Positions 43,404 to 52,159 of a stretch of DNA of 64,000 bases are shown here, piece after piece (the first letter of the stretch is position 1; each line of letters starts with the position of its first letter). The DNA lies in assembly GCA_013388735.1 (NCBI GenBank), contig JACAES010000035.1, positions 51,808-115,807 of the forward strand, read 5' to 3'. The translations under genes and the position numbers were made by a program. The notes beneath the pieces were generated by a model. That model was not told the DNA's origin. It saw only the letters and a list, made by a program, of their open reading frames with translations, and ran no database searches. This DNA is from Chloroflexota bacterium (GTDB lineage: Bacteria > Chloroflexota > Anaerolineae > Aggregatilineales > Phototrophicaceae).

Positions 43404-44306
43404 ATGACCATCCTGGTCGCCGGACTCATCAATATCGAAATCACGCTGCGGGTCGAGGCGTTCCCTATTCACTACAACCCGGTCAACTATCCGTTTTTTG
43501 GCGTGAACAGCAGTGTATCGGGCGTCGGGTACAACGTCGCTAAAGCATTGACAGCGCTGGGCGACGCGGTCTCTTTTTTGTCGCTGGTGGGCAAAGACCC
43601 GGCGCGCGCGCTGGTTCGAGAGGCGCTGGCTGCCGACGGCATCCCCGGCGCAGGCGTGTTGGATGTCCTTGACCAGACGCCGCACTCGGTCATCCTCTAC
43701 GATGAGACCGGGCGGCGGCAGATTAATGTTGACCTGAAGGATATTCAGGAGCGCGCCTATCCCCAGGATGTGTTTGAAGCGGCGCTGGCCGACTCGTCGC
43801 TGGTGATTCCCTGTAACATCAATTTCACCCGGCCATTTTTGCGGCGGGCCTGGCAGTCCGGTAAAACGATTGCCACCGACGTTCACGCCATCTCCGACGT
43901 GGAGGATGGCTATAATGCCGATTACATGCGTTATGCCAATGTGCTGTTCATGAGCCATGAGCATTTGCCCAGCACGCCAGAAGAATGGGCGCGGCGGTTG
44001 GTCAACCGGTATGGCACGGAAATTATCGTCATCGGCCTGGGTGGGGAAGGGGCGCTGCTGGCCGTCAAAAACGACGGCTTCATGGGGCGTTTCCCTGCCG
44101 TCACTTTACGCCCAATCGTGAACACTATTGGCGCAGGGGACGCGCTGTTTTCGGCTTTCGTTCACGTCTACAACCGGACGCAGAATCCATACCAGGCGCT
44201 TGAGAAGGCGATAGTATTTGCTGCTTACAAAATCGGCGCCGTCGGCGCGGCAGACGGCTTTTTGTCGGCTGCTGAACTGGACGCGCTGGTCGGGAATTTC
44301 CGGTGA
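43404..44306 (+). CDS. PfkB-family carbohydrate or nucleoside kinase
   Basis: 300 residues from ATG 43404, 10 bp after glpK. Ribokinase-fold marks are the N-terminal glycine-rich stretch GVNSSVSGVGYNVAKAL (about 33-49) and the C-terminal anion-hole and catalytic motif NTIGAGDALFSAF near 238-250. The N-terminus (AGLINIEITLRVEAFPI) resembles an uncharacterised bacterial subgroup rather than classical ribokinase, fructokinase or adenosine kinase. The substrate is unknown; being placed between glpK and glpD suggests a sugar or sugar-alcohol role. A degenerate GC-rich palindrome lies just after its stop. Confidence 0.88.
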   Translation: MTILVAGLINIEITLRVEAFPIHYNPVNYPFFGVNSSVSGVGYNVAKALTALGDAVSFLSLVGKDPARALVREALAADGIPGAGVLDVLDQTPHSVILYDETGRRQINVDLKDIQERAYPQDVFEAALADSSLVIPCNINFTRPFLRRAWQSGKTIATDVHAISDVEDGYNADYMRYANVLFMSHEHLPSTPEEWARRLVNRYGTEIIVIGLGGEGALLAVKNDGFMGRFPAVTLRPIVNTIGAGDALFSAFVHVYNRTQNPYQALEKAIVFAAYKIGAVGAADGFLSAAELDALVGNFR

Positions 44307-44311
44307 AATTC

Positions 44312-44333
44312 GCGGGCCGGTTTCTAAACCCGC
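44312..44333. repeat. GGGGCG-type palindrome, copy 3 (degenerate)
   Basis: GCGGG (44312-44316) faces CCCGC (44329-44333) around GGTTTCTAAACC, followed by CCCTGCCGC. It is a weaker copy of the repeat seen after other stop codons. Confidence 0.5.
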
Positions 44334-44363
44334 CCCTGCCGCAACCATAGAGAAAGGTTCATC

Positions 44364-46082
44364 ATGTCTCGGCAAGAAGTTTTTAATCGCTTTCGGGAAA
44401 ACCCGGAGGTGTCCGTACTGATCGTGGGTGCCGGCATCAACGGCATCGGTGTATTCCGCGAGATGGCGCTTAACGGGGTGGATGTGCTGCTGGTAGATCG
44501 GGGCGACTTCTGCTCCGGCGCGAGCGCGGGGTCGTCGCACATGGCGCATGGGGGCATTCGCTATCTGGAAAACGGCGAGTTCCGGCTGGTGCGTGAAGCC
44601 CTGGTGGAGCGCAACCGCCTGCTGCAAAATGCGCCGCACGCAGTCGAACCGCTGCCGACGACCATCCCGATTTTTCACTGGCTGTCCGGTATCTTTAATG
44701 CGCCGCTCAAATTCCTGCGGCTGCGCGATAAACCGAGCGAACGCGGCGCGCTGGTCATCAAGATTGGCCTTATCCTCTATGACTGGTTTGCCAGCCCGTA
44801 CCGCACCATGCCCACACATCGCATTGTGGGTAGGGCAAAGGCGCTGGCCCGGTGGCCTGATTTAAACCCGAAGGTGCTGTTTACGGCTACCTATTATGAT
44901 GCTTTCATGCCGTACCCGGAGCGAATCTGCGTTGAACTGGTGCTTGATTCTGAGGCGCTTTCGGAGCAGGCGCGCGCGTTCAATTACGTCAGCCTGCACA
45001 GCGCGAGCGGCGATGTCGTCACGCTGCGGGATGAACTGACCGGCGAAACGGTGGCGGTGAAACCGAAAGTCGTCGTGAACGCCGCCGGCCCCTGGATTGA
45101 TTTCGCCAACCTCGCCATGAAACAGCAGACGCGCTTCATCGGCGGCACCAAAGGCTCGCACCTGGTTTTGGATCATCCGGCGCTGTATGCTGCGCTGGAT
45201 GGGCATGAAATGTTCTTCGAGAACAAGGACGGGCGCATCACCCTGATCTGCCCGTACCTGGGCAAGGTGCTGGCCGGGACGACCGACATTCGGGTGGATG
45301 ACCCCGACCTGGCCCGCTGCGCCGATGACGAGGTGGATTACATCCTTGATCTGATTGACGTTGTTTTCCCGGCCATCAAAGCAGACCGCTCGCACATCGT
45401 TTTCGCCTTCACCGGGGTGCGCCCGCTGCCCAGCAGCCGCGCTTCGCGCACCGGCGCGATCAGCCGCGATCACAGCGTCCAGGTGATCGAACCCGGTGGC
45501 GGGATTAGTTTCCCGATTTATGCGCTGGTGGGGGGTAAGTGGACGACCTTCCGCGCTTTTGCCGAACAGGCGGCGGATAAAGTGTTCGCGCGGCTGGGCA
45601 AACCGCGCAAACTCAGCACCGATACCCTGCCGATTGGCGGTGGCAAAAATTATCCTGCGACGGAAGCTGAGCAGTTGGCGTGGCTGGAAGGCCTGAAGGC
45701 CAGAACCGGCCTGCCCCTGGAACGGCTGCGCGCGCTGTTTGACCGCTACGGCACAGGGGTGGAAGCCGTCGCCGATTATATCGTAGCGGGGCAAGATAAA
45801 CCGCTGCAAAGTCACCCGGACTATAGCAGCCGGGAAGTGCGTTTCCTGGTCGAGCGCGAGCGAGTCGTGCATCTGGACGACATCGTTTTGCGGCGCTCGG
45901 CGTTGGCGATGCTCGGTTTTGTGAACAGCGCGCTGCTGGAAGAGCTGGCCGCCATTGCCGCCGAAGTCCTGGGCTGGTCTTCGGAGCAGGCAGACGGCGA
46001 AATTCGCCGCGTGGCCGATATGCTGGTGTCCGACTATCGCGTTCCCGCCGGGCGCTTCGATTCGCTGGCGGCGAAAGTCTAA
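44364..46082 (+). CDS. glpD: FAD-dependent glycerol-3-phosphate dehydrogenase
   Basis: 572 residues, typical for aerobic-type GlpD. The N-terminal FAD motif VLIVGAGINGIGVFREMALNG (about 13-33) is followed by the family hallmark GASAGSSHMAHGGIRYLENGEF (about 53-74). The C-terminal GlpD cap contains LVERERVVHLDDIVLRRSALAM. The enzyme oxidises sn-glycerol 3-phosphate to dihydroxyacetone phosphate and hands electrons to the quinone pool at the membrane face. It completes the glpK pathway encoded just upstream. It is convergent with the ABC permease genes; an 8-bp GC stem lies between the stops. Confidence 0.95.
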   Translation: MSRQEVFNRFRENPEVSVLIVGAGINGIGVFREMALNGVDVLLVDRGDFCSGASAGSSHMAHGGIRYLENGEFRLVREALVERNRLLQNAPHAVEPLPTTIPIFHWLSGIFNAPLKFLRLRDKPSERGALVIKIGLILYDWFASPYRTMPTHRIVGRAKALARWPDLNPKVLFTATYYDAFMPYPERICVELVLDSEALSEQARAFNYVSLHSASGDVVTLRDELTGETVAVKPKVVVNAAGPWIDFANLAMKQQTRFIGGTKGSHLVLDHPALYAALDGHEMFFENKDGRITLICPYLGKVLAGTTDIRVDDPDLARCADDEVDYILDLIDVVFPAIKADRSHIVFAFTGVRPLPSSRASRTGAISRDHSVQVIEPGGGISFPIYALVGGKWTTFRAFAEQAADKVFARLGKPRKLSTDTLPIGGGKNYPATEAEQLAWLEGLKARTGLPLERLRALFDRYGTGVEAVADYIVAGQDKPLQSHPDYSSREVRFLVERERVVHLDDIVLRRSALAMLGFVNSALLEELAAIAAEVLGWSSEQADGEIRRVADMLVSDYRVPAGRFDSLAAKV

Positions 46083-46102
46083 ATGTAAAACGGAGACGGA
46101 TG

Positions 46103-46123
46103 GGGCGCGGCCACGCCGCGCCC
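46103..46123. repeat. GGGGCG-type palindrome, copy 4
   Basis: GGGCGCGG (46103-46110) and CCGCGCCC (46116-46123) form a perfect 8-bp stem with a 5-base loop, followed on the + strand by TGTCTTATTT. It probably ends transcription between the convergent glpD and permease genes. Confidence 0.7.
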
Positions 46124-46127
46124 TGTC

Positions 46128-47015
46128 TTATTTCCCCGACCCCAGGGTTAACCCCTGGATGAAATACCGCTGCAGGAAGATGAACACCAGCAGCGTCGGC
46201 AGAGTGGCGATGAGCGCCCCCGCCGTAATCACCGGCCAGTTGGTATTAAACTGCCCGCGCAGGGTTGCCAGCCCCGCCGTGACCGGCTTCAGCGCGTCGT
46301 CCTGGAGCAGAATGATGGCCCACAGGTAGTCATTGAACACCCAGGTGAATTCCAGGGTCGCCAGGGCCGCCAGGGCCGGCAGGCTTAGCGGAATCATGAT
46401 CTGCCAGAACATGCGGAACTCGCCCGCGCCGTCCACCCGCGCAGCGTCGAAAATCTCGCCGGGTACGGTTTTCATAAAGTTGCGCAGCACGAAGGTACAA
46501 AAGCCCAGCTGGAAGGCCGTATGGATGAGGATGAGCGAAAACTGAGTATTGTACAGGCCAAGCGCGTTGGTCAGCCGGAATACCGGCAGCAGCAAAATCT
46601 GGAACGGCAGCATCGTGCCGGCCACAAACATGAAGTAGATGGGCAGGTTGAGCCGGAACTTGTAACGCGCCAGGGCATAGGCCGAAAGCGACGATAGGAA
46701 CAGCATCCCGATTAAGGACGGGATGGTGATGGCGAAGCTGTTGCCCAGGTAACGGGAAACGCGCGCCTGGTTCCAGGCTTCGTTGAAGTTCGTCAGGGTA
46801 AACTGCTGTGGGATGCTCCAGAAACCCTGAATGCTGATCTCGTCCATCGTGCGGAAAGATGTGATGAAGGCTGCGATCACCGGGAGCAGCCAGACAATTG
46901 TCAGCACCGTCAGGAATATATACAGCCCGGCGCTGCCCCCCAGCCGCCGCATATTGGCGGCGCGGGCTTCGGCCTGGACGGCGGGCGGGGTCGTGGTTTT
47001 AGCTGCGGTCGTCAT
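46128..47015 (-). CDS. ABC sugar transporter permease (MalG/UgpE type)
   Basis: 295 residues with six predicted membrane segments (first at about 28-50). The cytoplasmic EAA loop reads FDAARVDGAGEFRMFWQIMIPLSLP (about 190-214), the contact for the ATPase subunit. Together with the permease encoded 9 bp upstream it forms the channel of a CUT1-type carbohydrate importer. It is the last gene of a minus-strand set binding protein-permease-permease. No ATPase gene is present, as is usual where a shared MsmK/UgpC-like ATPase serves several importers. Confidence 0.93.
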   Translation of the reverse strand: MTTAAKTTTPPAVQAEARAANMRRLGGSAGLYIFLTVLTIVWLLPVIAAFITSFRTMDEISIQGFWSIPQQFTLTNFNEAWNQARVSRYLGNSFAITIPSLIGMLFLSSLSAYALARYKFRLNLPIYFMFVAGTMLPFQILLLPVFRLTNALGLYNTQFSLILIHTAFQLGFCTFVLRNFMKTVPGEIFDAARVDGAGEFRMFWQIMIPLSLPALAALATLEFTWVFNDYLWAIILLQDDALKPVTAGLATLRGQFNTNWPVITAGALIATLPTLLVFIFLQRYFIQGLTLGSGK

Positions 47016-47024
47016 GCCGCCCTC

Positions 47025-47942
47025 CTAGTATTCCAGCTCGTCACGGATGACGCGGGACAGGTAGAAGCCGATGAAGATCAGGCTGATAGCGAACAGAACA
47101 ACGGCGATAGCCGCGCCATAACCCATGCGGTAGTTGTTAAAGGCTTCGATGTACATAAAATTCGCCAGCACCTGCGTGTCCTGCGCGCCGCGCGTCATGA
47201 TCGAAACCAGATCAAAAGCCCGCAGCGAATCGATGATCGAGATGACGACGATGATGGTCGTCACGGGGGCCAGCAGCGGCAGGATGACGTGCCGGAACAA
47301 CTGCCAGCGGTTCGCGCCGTCTACGCGGGCGGCGTCCACGAAGCTGGGGTCAATATTCTTCAGCCCGGCCAGATACAATACCATTACGTAGCCGACCTGC
47401 CGCCAGACCGCCGCGATGATGACCGCCCAGATCGCCAGGTCACGGTCGCCCAGCCAGCCAGGCGGGTCGGCCACGCCGATGGCTTGCAGGAAGCCGTTGA
47501 GCAGACCGGCGCGCGGATGGTAGACCCAGCCCCAGATCAGGCCGATCACCGGCAGCGACATGACCAGCGGCGAGTAGAAGCTGATTTTGTACCAGCGACC
47601 GCCGCGCATCTCGTTGTTAAAGATCATCGCCAGCCCCAGGCCGAGCGTGGTGGGGATGGTGATAAAGACGACCAGCCACCGCACATTGTTAAGGAGCGCT
47701 TCGGAGAAGGTGCGATCTTTCGTGAACAACCGCTCGAAATTTTGCAGGCCGACAAAACCGGGAATCGGGTCAACGCCGTTCCAGTTAGTCAGGCTGAGGT
47801 AAATGGTGTAGAAGGTCGGCGCGATAATCCAGACAAAATAGAGCGCGAGCGGCAGAAGTAAAAACAGATAAGGTGTCCAGTTCATTCGGCGGCGTTTTGA
47901 ACTGGCGCCGGGAAGGCGCCCCGCCTTTAAAGTAGCGGCCAT
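47025..47942 (-). CDS. ABC sugar transporter permease (MalF/UgpA type)
   Basis: 305 residues. After a basic N-terminus comes a first membrane segment (TPYLFLLLPLALYFVWIIAP, about 23-42), and five more follow. The EAA loop is VDAARVDGANRWQLFRHVILPLLAP (about 207-231). GGCCGCTACT-rich N-terminal coding starts at ATG 47942. It partners the next permease and the binding protein encoded upstream (48062-49324), separated from the latter by a 119-bp gap with a stable hairpin that may set the ratio of binding protein to permease. Confidence 0.93.
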   Translation of the reverse strand: MAATLKAGRLPGASSKRRRMNWTPYLFLLLPLALYFVWIIAPTFYTIYLSLTNWNGVDPIPGFVGLQNFERLFTKDRTFSEALLNNVRWLVVFITIPTTLGLGLAMIFNNEMRGGRWYKISFYSPLVMSLPVIGLIWGWVYHPRAGLLNGFLQAIGVADPPGWLGDRDLAIWAVIIAAVWRQVGYVMVLYLAGLKNIDPSFVDAARVDGANRWQLFRHVILPLLAPVTTIIVVISIIDSLRAFDLVSIMTRGAQDTQVLANFMYIEAFNNYRMGYGAAIAVVLFAISLIFIGFYLSRVIRDELEY

Positions 47943-47995
47943 ATTTTATGCTCCTTAACCTGATCGGGGAGCGTACTCCTGAACGGAATAGGGGA

Positions 47996-48023
47996 ACACG
48001 GCCAGCCAACTGGCCGGCCGTGT
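47996..48023 (-). other. Intergenic hairpin between binding-protein and permease genes
   Basis: ACACGGCC (47996-48003) pairs with GGCCGTGT (48016-48023), and the inner GCC/GGC adds three pairs after one mismatch, with loop AACT. There is no T-run, so it is more likely an mRNA stabiliser or processing site than a full terminator. Confidence 0.55.
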
Positions 48024-48061
48024 CCACGCTTTCGGCTATTGCAGCTGCGCCGGAAAAAAGC

Positions 48062-49324
48062 TTACTGAGCTTCTTCTTCCAGGATACGCAGACGTTCGTT
48101 TTCCAGGTCTTGGAGAATGGTGTCAATGTCATCCGGGTTGTCCCAGAAGCGCATGAAGCCGTCCATACCGGCCTCTGCCATGGCGGGGGTCGTGTCGCGG
48201 TCATAGAACTGCGCCACATAGTCCGCGCTCTGGATCAACTGGATGCCCTGCTGGGTGGCCGGTTCGGCCTGCGAGATGTCCACATCGGTGCGGGTAGGCA
48301 GGCGGCCCAGTTCCTCGAAGGCCATCTGCTGCACGTCTTTCGATCCCAGGAAGGCCAGGAAGGCTTTAGCGCCTTCGGGGTTGCGCGCCTGGGCGGCGAT
48401 GAAATAACCATCGGTGGGGGCATCTTCGCCGACCGGGATGGCCGGGTCAATGATCGGGAAGCGGAAAAAGTCCAGGTCTTCTTCCAGCTCATCCGGGTAC
48501 GAGTCGGTGATGAACGCGCCCATCAGGTACATCGCAGCGCGTTCCTGCACCATGTCGTCCACCGCTTCCTGCCAGTCCAGCGCCGCCGGGTCTTCGACGA
48601 AACAGCCGGCATCCAGCAGCTTACGCCAGTTGGCGAAGGTGGCTTTCACGCGGTCATCCAGGTAGGATTCCTGGAGCAGCATCAGGTTGATGTGGAATTC
48701 CGGCCCGTTCGTCCGCATGTTCAGGTAGTCGAACCAGGCGGCTGCCGGCCAGCGGAAGCGCGCGCCGATGGTGAAGGGGGTGATACCGGCGGCGTTCAGG
48801 GATTCGCAAACGCCGAGCAGTTCATCGAAGGTTTCCGGCGCTTTTTCGATGCCGGCTTTCTCGAACAGCGAGGGGCGATAGTACACGGCCCACCAGTAGT
48901 AGGACGTGGGCAGGAAGTATTTGCCTTCGTTCACAGTCGCCAGGGCGTTGAAGCCAGGCGCATACACGTCGTCGAAGCCTTCGGCCTGCCAGGCATCGGA
49001 GAAGTCCATAATCAGGCCGCGATCAATGAAGAAGCGCGCGCGGTTGCCCGCGAACCAGGTCAGCACGTCGGGCGCCGGTTCGGCCAGCAGGTAAGCGCGA
49101 ATGGCCTGTTTAAAGTCTTCGTGATTGATGATCGAATGCTGCACCTGCATGTCGGGGTGCTGTTCGTTCCACATCGCCACGATTTTTTCGTCGAACGCGC
49201 GCGGCAGGGGGTCGCTGGCGTAAGAGTTGTAGGCGACGGTGCCATCCTGCGCCAACACCGATACCACCGACAGCAGGGCGACGCCCATCAGCAGCACGGC
49301 GATAAACCACTTGTTACGGGACAT
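48062..49324 (-). CDS. ABC transporter sugar-binding protein (extracellular)
   Basis: 420 residues with an N-terminal signal peptide (RNKWFIAVLLMGVALLSVVSVLAQ, cleavage likely after VLAQ near residue 26). There is no lipobox cysteine, so membrane attachment is not by lipid. The mature part has the SBP_bac_1 pattern of CUT1 importers (FDEKIVAMWNEQHPDMQVQ, DVLTWFAGNRARFFIDRGLI, FLPTSYYWWAVYYRPSLFEKAGI). AAGGAG precedes the ATG. It lies 92 bp downstream of the lacI gene on the same strand and may be transcribed with it. Sharing of the LacI operator with the GH4 glycosidase suggests a galactoside or related oligosaccharide as ligand. Confidence 0.93.
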   Translation of the reverse strand: MSRNKWFIAVLLMGVALLSVVSVLAQDGTVAYNSYASDPLPRAFDEKIVAMWNEQHPDMQVQHSIINHEDFKQAIRAYLLAEPAPDVLTWFAGNRARFFIDRGLIMDFSDAWQAEGFDDVYAPGFNALATVNEGKYFLPTSYYWWAVYYRPSLFEKAGIEKAPETFDELLGVCESLNAAGITPFTIGARFRWPAAAWFDYLNMRTNGPEFHINLMLLQESYLDDRVKATFANWRKLLDAGCFVEDPAALDWQEAVDDMVQERAAMYLMGAFITDSYPDELEEDLDFFRFPIIDPAIPVGEDAPTDGYFIAAQARNPEGAKAFLAFLGSKDVQQMAFEELGRLPTRTDVDISQAEPATQQGIQLIQSADYVAQFYDRDTTPAMAEAGMDGFMRFWDNPDDIDTILQDLENERLRILEEEAQ

Positions 49325-49416
49325 GTTCTTTCTCCTTTAAAGCGCGACTAATCTTCAGACAATTTTCGATTTCAGGAAACCGTTCTTCTCGCCGGTGTGC
49401 CTCCTTTCTGTTCTCG

Positions 49417-50427
49417 CTACCGGATTGGCGGCGCAGATGAACTGCGAATGACCAGTTCGACCGGGATGATTTTTGACTCCGGTTTCTGGCCGTCAAGCAG
49501 ATCGAACAGCATCCGCGACGCTTCGTAGCCGGTTGTGAGCGAGTGTTGGTCAATCGTCGTGAGCGGCGGAACGGTGGTCGCCGCTGCCGGGATGTCATCA
49601 TAGCCGGTGATCGTCAGCTGATCCGGCACGCGCAGGCCAAGCCGGTGGGCTTCTTGCAGCGCCCCCATCGCCATCCGATCATTCAGGCAGAGCAGGGCGG
49701 TCAGGTCGGGGTGCTGCTGCAAAAGCTGTGCCGCGCCGTCCGCCCCGCTGGCGGTAGAATAATCGCCGACGGCTTTCGGCAGGTCGTCGAAGTTCAGGCC
49801 GTGTGCCTGGGCGGCGTCCCGTATCCCCTGCAAAAGTTGTTCCGTTCCGATGTTGATATTGTCCGGCACGGTGATGATGCCGATGCGCCGGTGTCCGAGT
49901 TCAAGCAGGTGTTGCATAATGAGGACGCCGCCGGCATGGTGGTCGCTGCTGACCGAATAGGCCGCCGCGTGGCCGCCGATGCTGACAGCAGGAATGCCTT
50001 TTTTCAGAACCGGATCGAGGACGGAAGCAAAGGGGACATGGTTAAGGGCGATCACGCCGTCCAGATAACCGCTTTGGATGAGCTGGAGATAGTTTTCGTC
50101 TACAGCGCCTTCGATCAGGCGCGGCGTGCTGATGAGCAGATTATAGCCGCGCAGATTGCATTCGGCGTCAATACCTTCCATCACGCACAAAATACGTGGG
50201 TCGGCGAAGATAGCATCGTACACGTAAGGGAACACGACGGCGATGATCTGCGTCCTGCCGGAGGAAAGGGCGCGGGCGGCCAGATTTGGCACATACCCGA
50301 TTTCCTTGACGGCCAGCATCACTTTGTTTCGGGTGGCTTCCGTGAAATAAGGTGTATTGGAAAGCACTTTAGATACGGTCGCGGTAGATACCCCGGCTCT
50401 GCGGGCGACGTCTTCGAGTGTTGGCAT
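49417..50427 (-). CDS. LacI-family transcriptional repressor of sugar uptake
   Basis: 336 residues from ATG 50427 (a TTG at 50442 would add five). The N-terminal helix-turn-helix is TLEDVARRAGVSTATVSKVLSN (about 3-24), followed by the hinge helix NLAARALSSGRT (about 48-59). The rest is a periplasmic-binding-type effector domain (residues 61-330) ending with the GYDDIPAAATTVPPLTTIDQ motif. The operator GTTAAACGCTTAAC lies 18 bp upstream, just after the predicted transcription start, indicating autorepression that would extend to the importer genes. The effector is unknown but probably the imported sugar. Confidence 0.94.
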   Translation of the reverse strand: MPTLEDVARRAGVSTATVSKVLSNTPYFTEATRNKVMLAVKEIGYVPNLAARALSSGRTQIIAVVFPYVYDAIFADPRILCVMEGIDAECNLRGYNLLISTPRLIEGAVDENYLQLIQSGYLDGVIALNHVPFASVLDPVLKKGIPAVSIGGHAAAYSVSSDHHAGGVLIMQHLLELGHRRIGIITVPDNINIGTEQLLQGIRDAAQAHGLNFDDLPKAVGDYSTASGADGAAQLLQQHPDLTALLCLNDRMAMGALQEAHRLGLRVPDQLTITGYDDIPAAATTVPPLTTIDQHSLTTGYEASRMLFDLLDGQKPESKIIPVELVIRSSSAPPIR

Positions 50428-50444
50428 CTTTAAAACAAGCAATA

Positions 50445-50458
50445 GTTAAACGCTTAAC
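50445..50458. promoter_or_regulatory. LacI operator at its own promoter
   Basis: GTTAAACGCTTAAC is a palindrome with central CG and one mismatched pair, typical of LacI/PurR-type sites. It sits about +5 to +18 of the predicted lacI transcript. The same 14-mer, inverted, occurs at 32952-32965. Confidence 0.8.
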
Positions 50459-50469
50459 TCTATAGCGTA

Positions 50470-50498
50470 AGCATATCGCTAAAGTTTTTTGCTGTCAA
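50470..50498 (-). promoter_or_regulatory. Promoter of the lacI-importer transcription unit
   Basis: Minus-strand TTGACA (50493-50498), a 17-bp spacer, and TATGCT (50470-50475). Expected start near 50463, immediately before the operator. Confidence 0.75.
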
Positions 50499-50533
50499 CA
50501 TTTTCGCTTTGGGCAGAGTTAACAAACGTAAAA

Positions 50534-51442
50534 CTACTGCTCGCGTTTGACGGCGTGGCCGCCGAACTGGTTACGGAGCGCGGCCAGCAGTTTAGCGGCG
50601 TAGCTGTCCTGCTGGCGGCTGGCGAAGCGCATCATCAGCGACAGGGTGATGACCGGCGCAGGCACGTCCTGGTCTATCGCCTCGAACACCGTCCAGCGTC
50701 CTTCGCCGGAGTCGGCCACCCAGCCCTTGATGCCGGACAGGTCGGCGTCCTGCTCCAGCGCGCTGGCCGCCAGATCAAGCAGCCAGGAGCGCACTACGCT
50801 GCCGAAACGCCAGATTTCCGCGATCTGGTGAACGTCAAGCGCGAACTCCTGTTTCGCCCGCATAATCTCGAAACCTTCGGCATAAGCCTGCATCAGACCA
50901 TATTCGATGCCGTTATGCACCATCTTGACGAAGTGGCCGGCGCCGGTTGGCCCGACATGCCCCCAACCGCGATCCGGCGCCGGAGCGAGCGTTTCGAGGG
51001 CGGGGCGGATTAATTCGATTGCCGCTTCTGTCCCGCCGACCATCATGCTGTAACCTTCGGCCAGTCCCCAGATGCCGCCGCTGGTGCCGACATCCACAAA
51101 ATGAATGCCGCGCTGTTCCAGCAGCGCGCCCCGCCGAATCGAGTCCTTGTAGTTGCTGTTGCCGCCGTCAATCACCACGTCGCCTGCCGCCAGCACGGCA
51201 GCCACCTCGATGACGACGCTTTCGGTGATGTCGCCGGATGGCACCATCAGCCAGATGATACGCGGCGCTTCCAGGCTGCCGACCAGTTCGGTGATCGAAG
51301 CGGATGGCATCGCGCCCTGGGTGGCGGCTGCTTTGACCGCTTCCGGTTGGGGATCGTAGACGACGACCTGATGCCCGCCCTGCAGCAGGCGGCGCGTCAT
51401 GTTCCCGCCCATCCTGCCGAGGCCGATTAAGCCAAGTTTCAT
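50534..51442 (-). CDS. gnd: 6-phosphogluconate dehydrogenase, decarboxylating (short GntZ/YqeC type)
   Basis: 302 residues, the length of the short class rather than the 470-residue E. coli form. The N-terminal Rossmann motif is GLIGLGRMGGNM (4-15). The segments VIDGGNSNYKDS (about 91-102) and DVGTSGGIWGLAEGYSMMVGG (about 118-138), and the catalytic lysine in GAGHFVKMVHNGIEYG, mark the family. It oxidises 6-phosphogluconate to ribulose 5-phosphate and CO2; the short class usually prefers NAD+. It is third in a minus-strand run ppgK-rpiA-gnd, so its product is the substrate of the neighbouring isomerase. Confidence 0.94.
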   Translation of the reverse strand: MKLGLIGLGRMGGNMTRRLLQGGHQVVVYDPQPEAVKAAATQGAMPSASITELVGSLEAPRIIWLMVPSGDITESVVIEVAAVLAAGDVVIDGGNSNYKDSIRRGALLEQRGIHFVDVGTSGGIWGLAEGYSMMVGGTEAAIELIRPALETLAPAPDRGWGHVGPTGAGHFVKMVHNGIEYGLMQAYAEGFEIMRAKQEFALDVHQIAEIWRFGSVVRSWLLDLAASALEQDADLSGIKGWVADSGEGRWTVFEAIDQDVPAPVITLSLMMRFASRQQDSYAAKLLAALRNQFGGHAVKREQ

Positions 51443-51457
51443 AAGATATTCTCCTGC

Positions 51458-52156
51458 CTATGCGGAAGGCGTTCGCGTCCGATGCTGGATGCCGCCGGCG
51501 CTGGCCGAAATCATGTCGGTTGCCAGGCCGATAAATAGCCCGTGTTCAACAATGCCGGTGCGCCGTTTAAGCCGCTCACCGAGCGCCGCCGGGTCGGCGA
51601 TTGGGCCGAAGTTGCAGTCCAGGATGAAGTTGCCCTGGTCGGTGCGATAAGGCAAGCCGCTGCTGCCGGGGCGCAGCTTCACCCGCGCGCCCAGCGATTC
51701 CAGATAAACCTGCTGCGAACCGTAGCCGAAAGGGATAACTTCGACCGGCACGGCCCAGGTCGTGCCAAGCGGCGGCACGAGCTTGCTTTCATCCACGACG
51801 ATGATTTCGCGGCGGGTGGCCTGCGCGACGATTTTCTCGCGGGTGAGCGCGCCGCCGCCACCTTTAATCAGTTCCAACTGCGGGTCTACCTCGTCCGCGC
51901 CGTCAATGGTTACGTCAATGATCGGGTGTTCTTCCAGCGTCGTGAGCGGTATTCCTAAAGCGCGGGCTTCAGCTTCGGTCTGGGTGGAGCAGGGGATACC
52001 CAGAATATTGCGCAGCGCGCCCGTTTTGAGCAGGTAGCCGATGTGCCGAACCGCCAGGATTGCGGTGCTGCCCGCGCCCAGCCCGACCACCATGCCGGGT
52101 TCGATGAACTGCGCCGCGTATTCGGCGGCCTGCTGTTTGAGTGTAATTGCATCCAT
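51458..52156 (-). CDS. rpiA: Ribose-5-phosphate isomerase A
   Basis: 232 residues. It converts ribulose 5-phosphate and ribose 5-phosphate in the pentose phosphate pathway. All three signature stretches are present: GLGAGSTA (25-32), TIDGADEVDP (about 83-92) with the catalytic Asp/Glu, and KGGGGALTREKIVA with the substrate-binding lysine. It begins 3 bp after the ppgK stop and ends 15 bp before gnd, which makes the same intermediate. The C-terminal 10 residues are an unconserved tail. Confidence 0.96.
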   Translation of the reverse strand: MDAITLKQQAAEYAAQFIEPGMVVGLGAGSTAILAVRHIGYLLKTGALRNILGIPCSTQTEAEARALGIPLTTLEEHPIIDVTIDGADEVDPQLELIKGGGGALTREKIVAQATRREIIVVDESKLVPPLGTTWAVPVEVIPFGYGSQQVYLESLGARVKLRPGSSGLPYRTDQGNFILDCNFGPIADPAALGERLKRRTGIVEHGLFIGLATDMISASAGGIQHRTRTPSA

Positions 52157-52159
52157 GAT

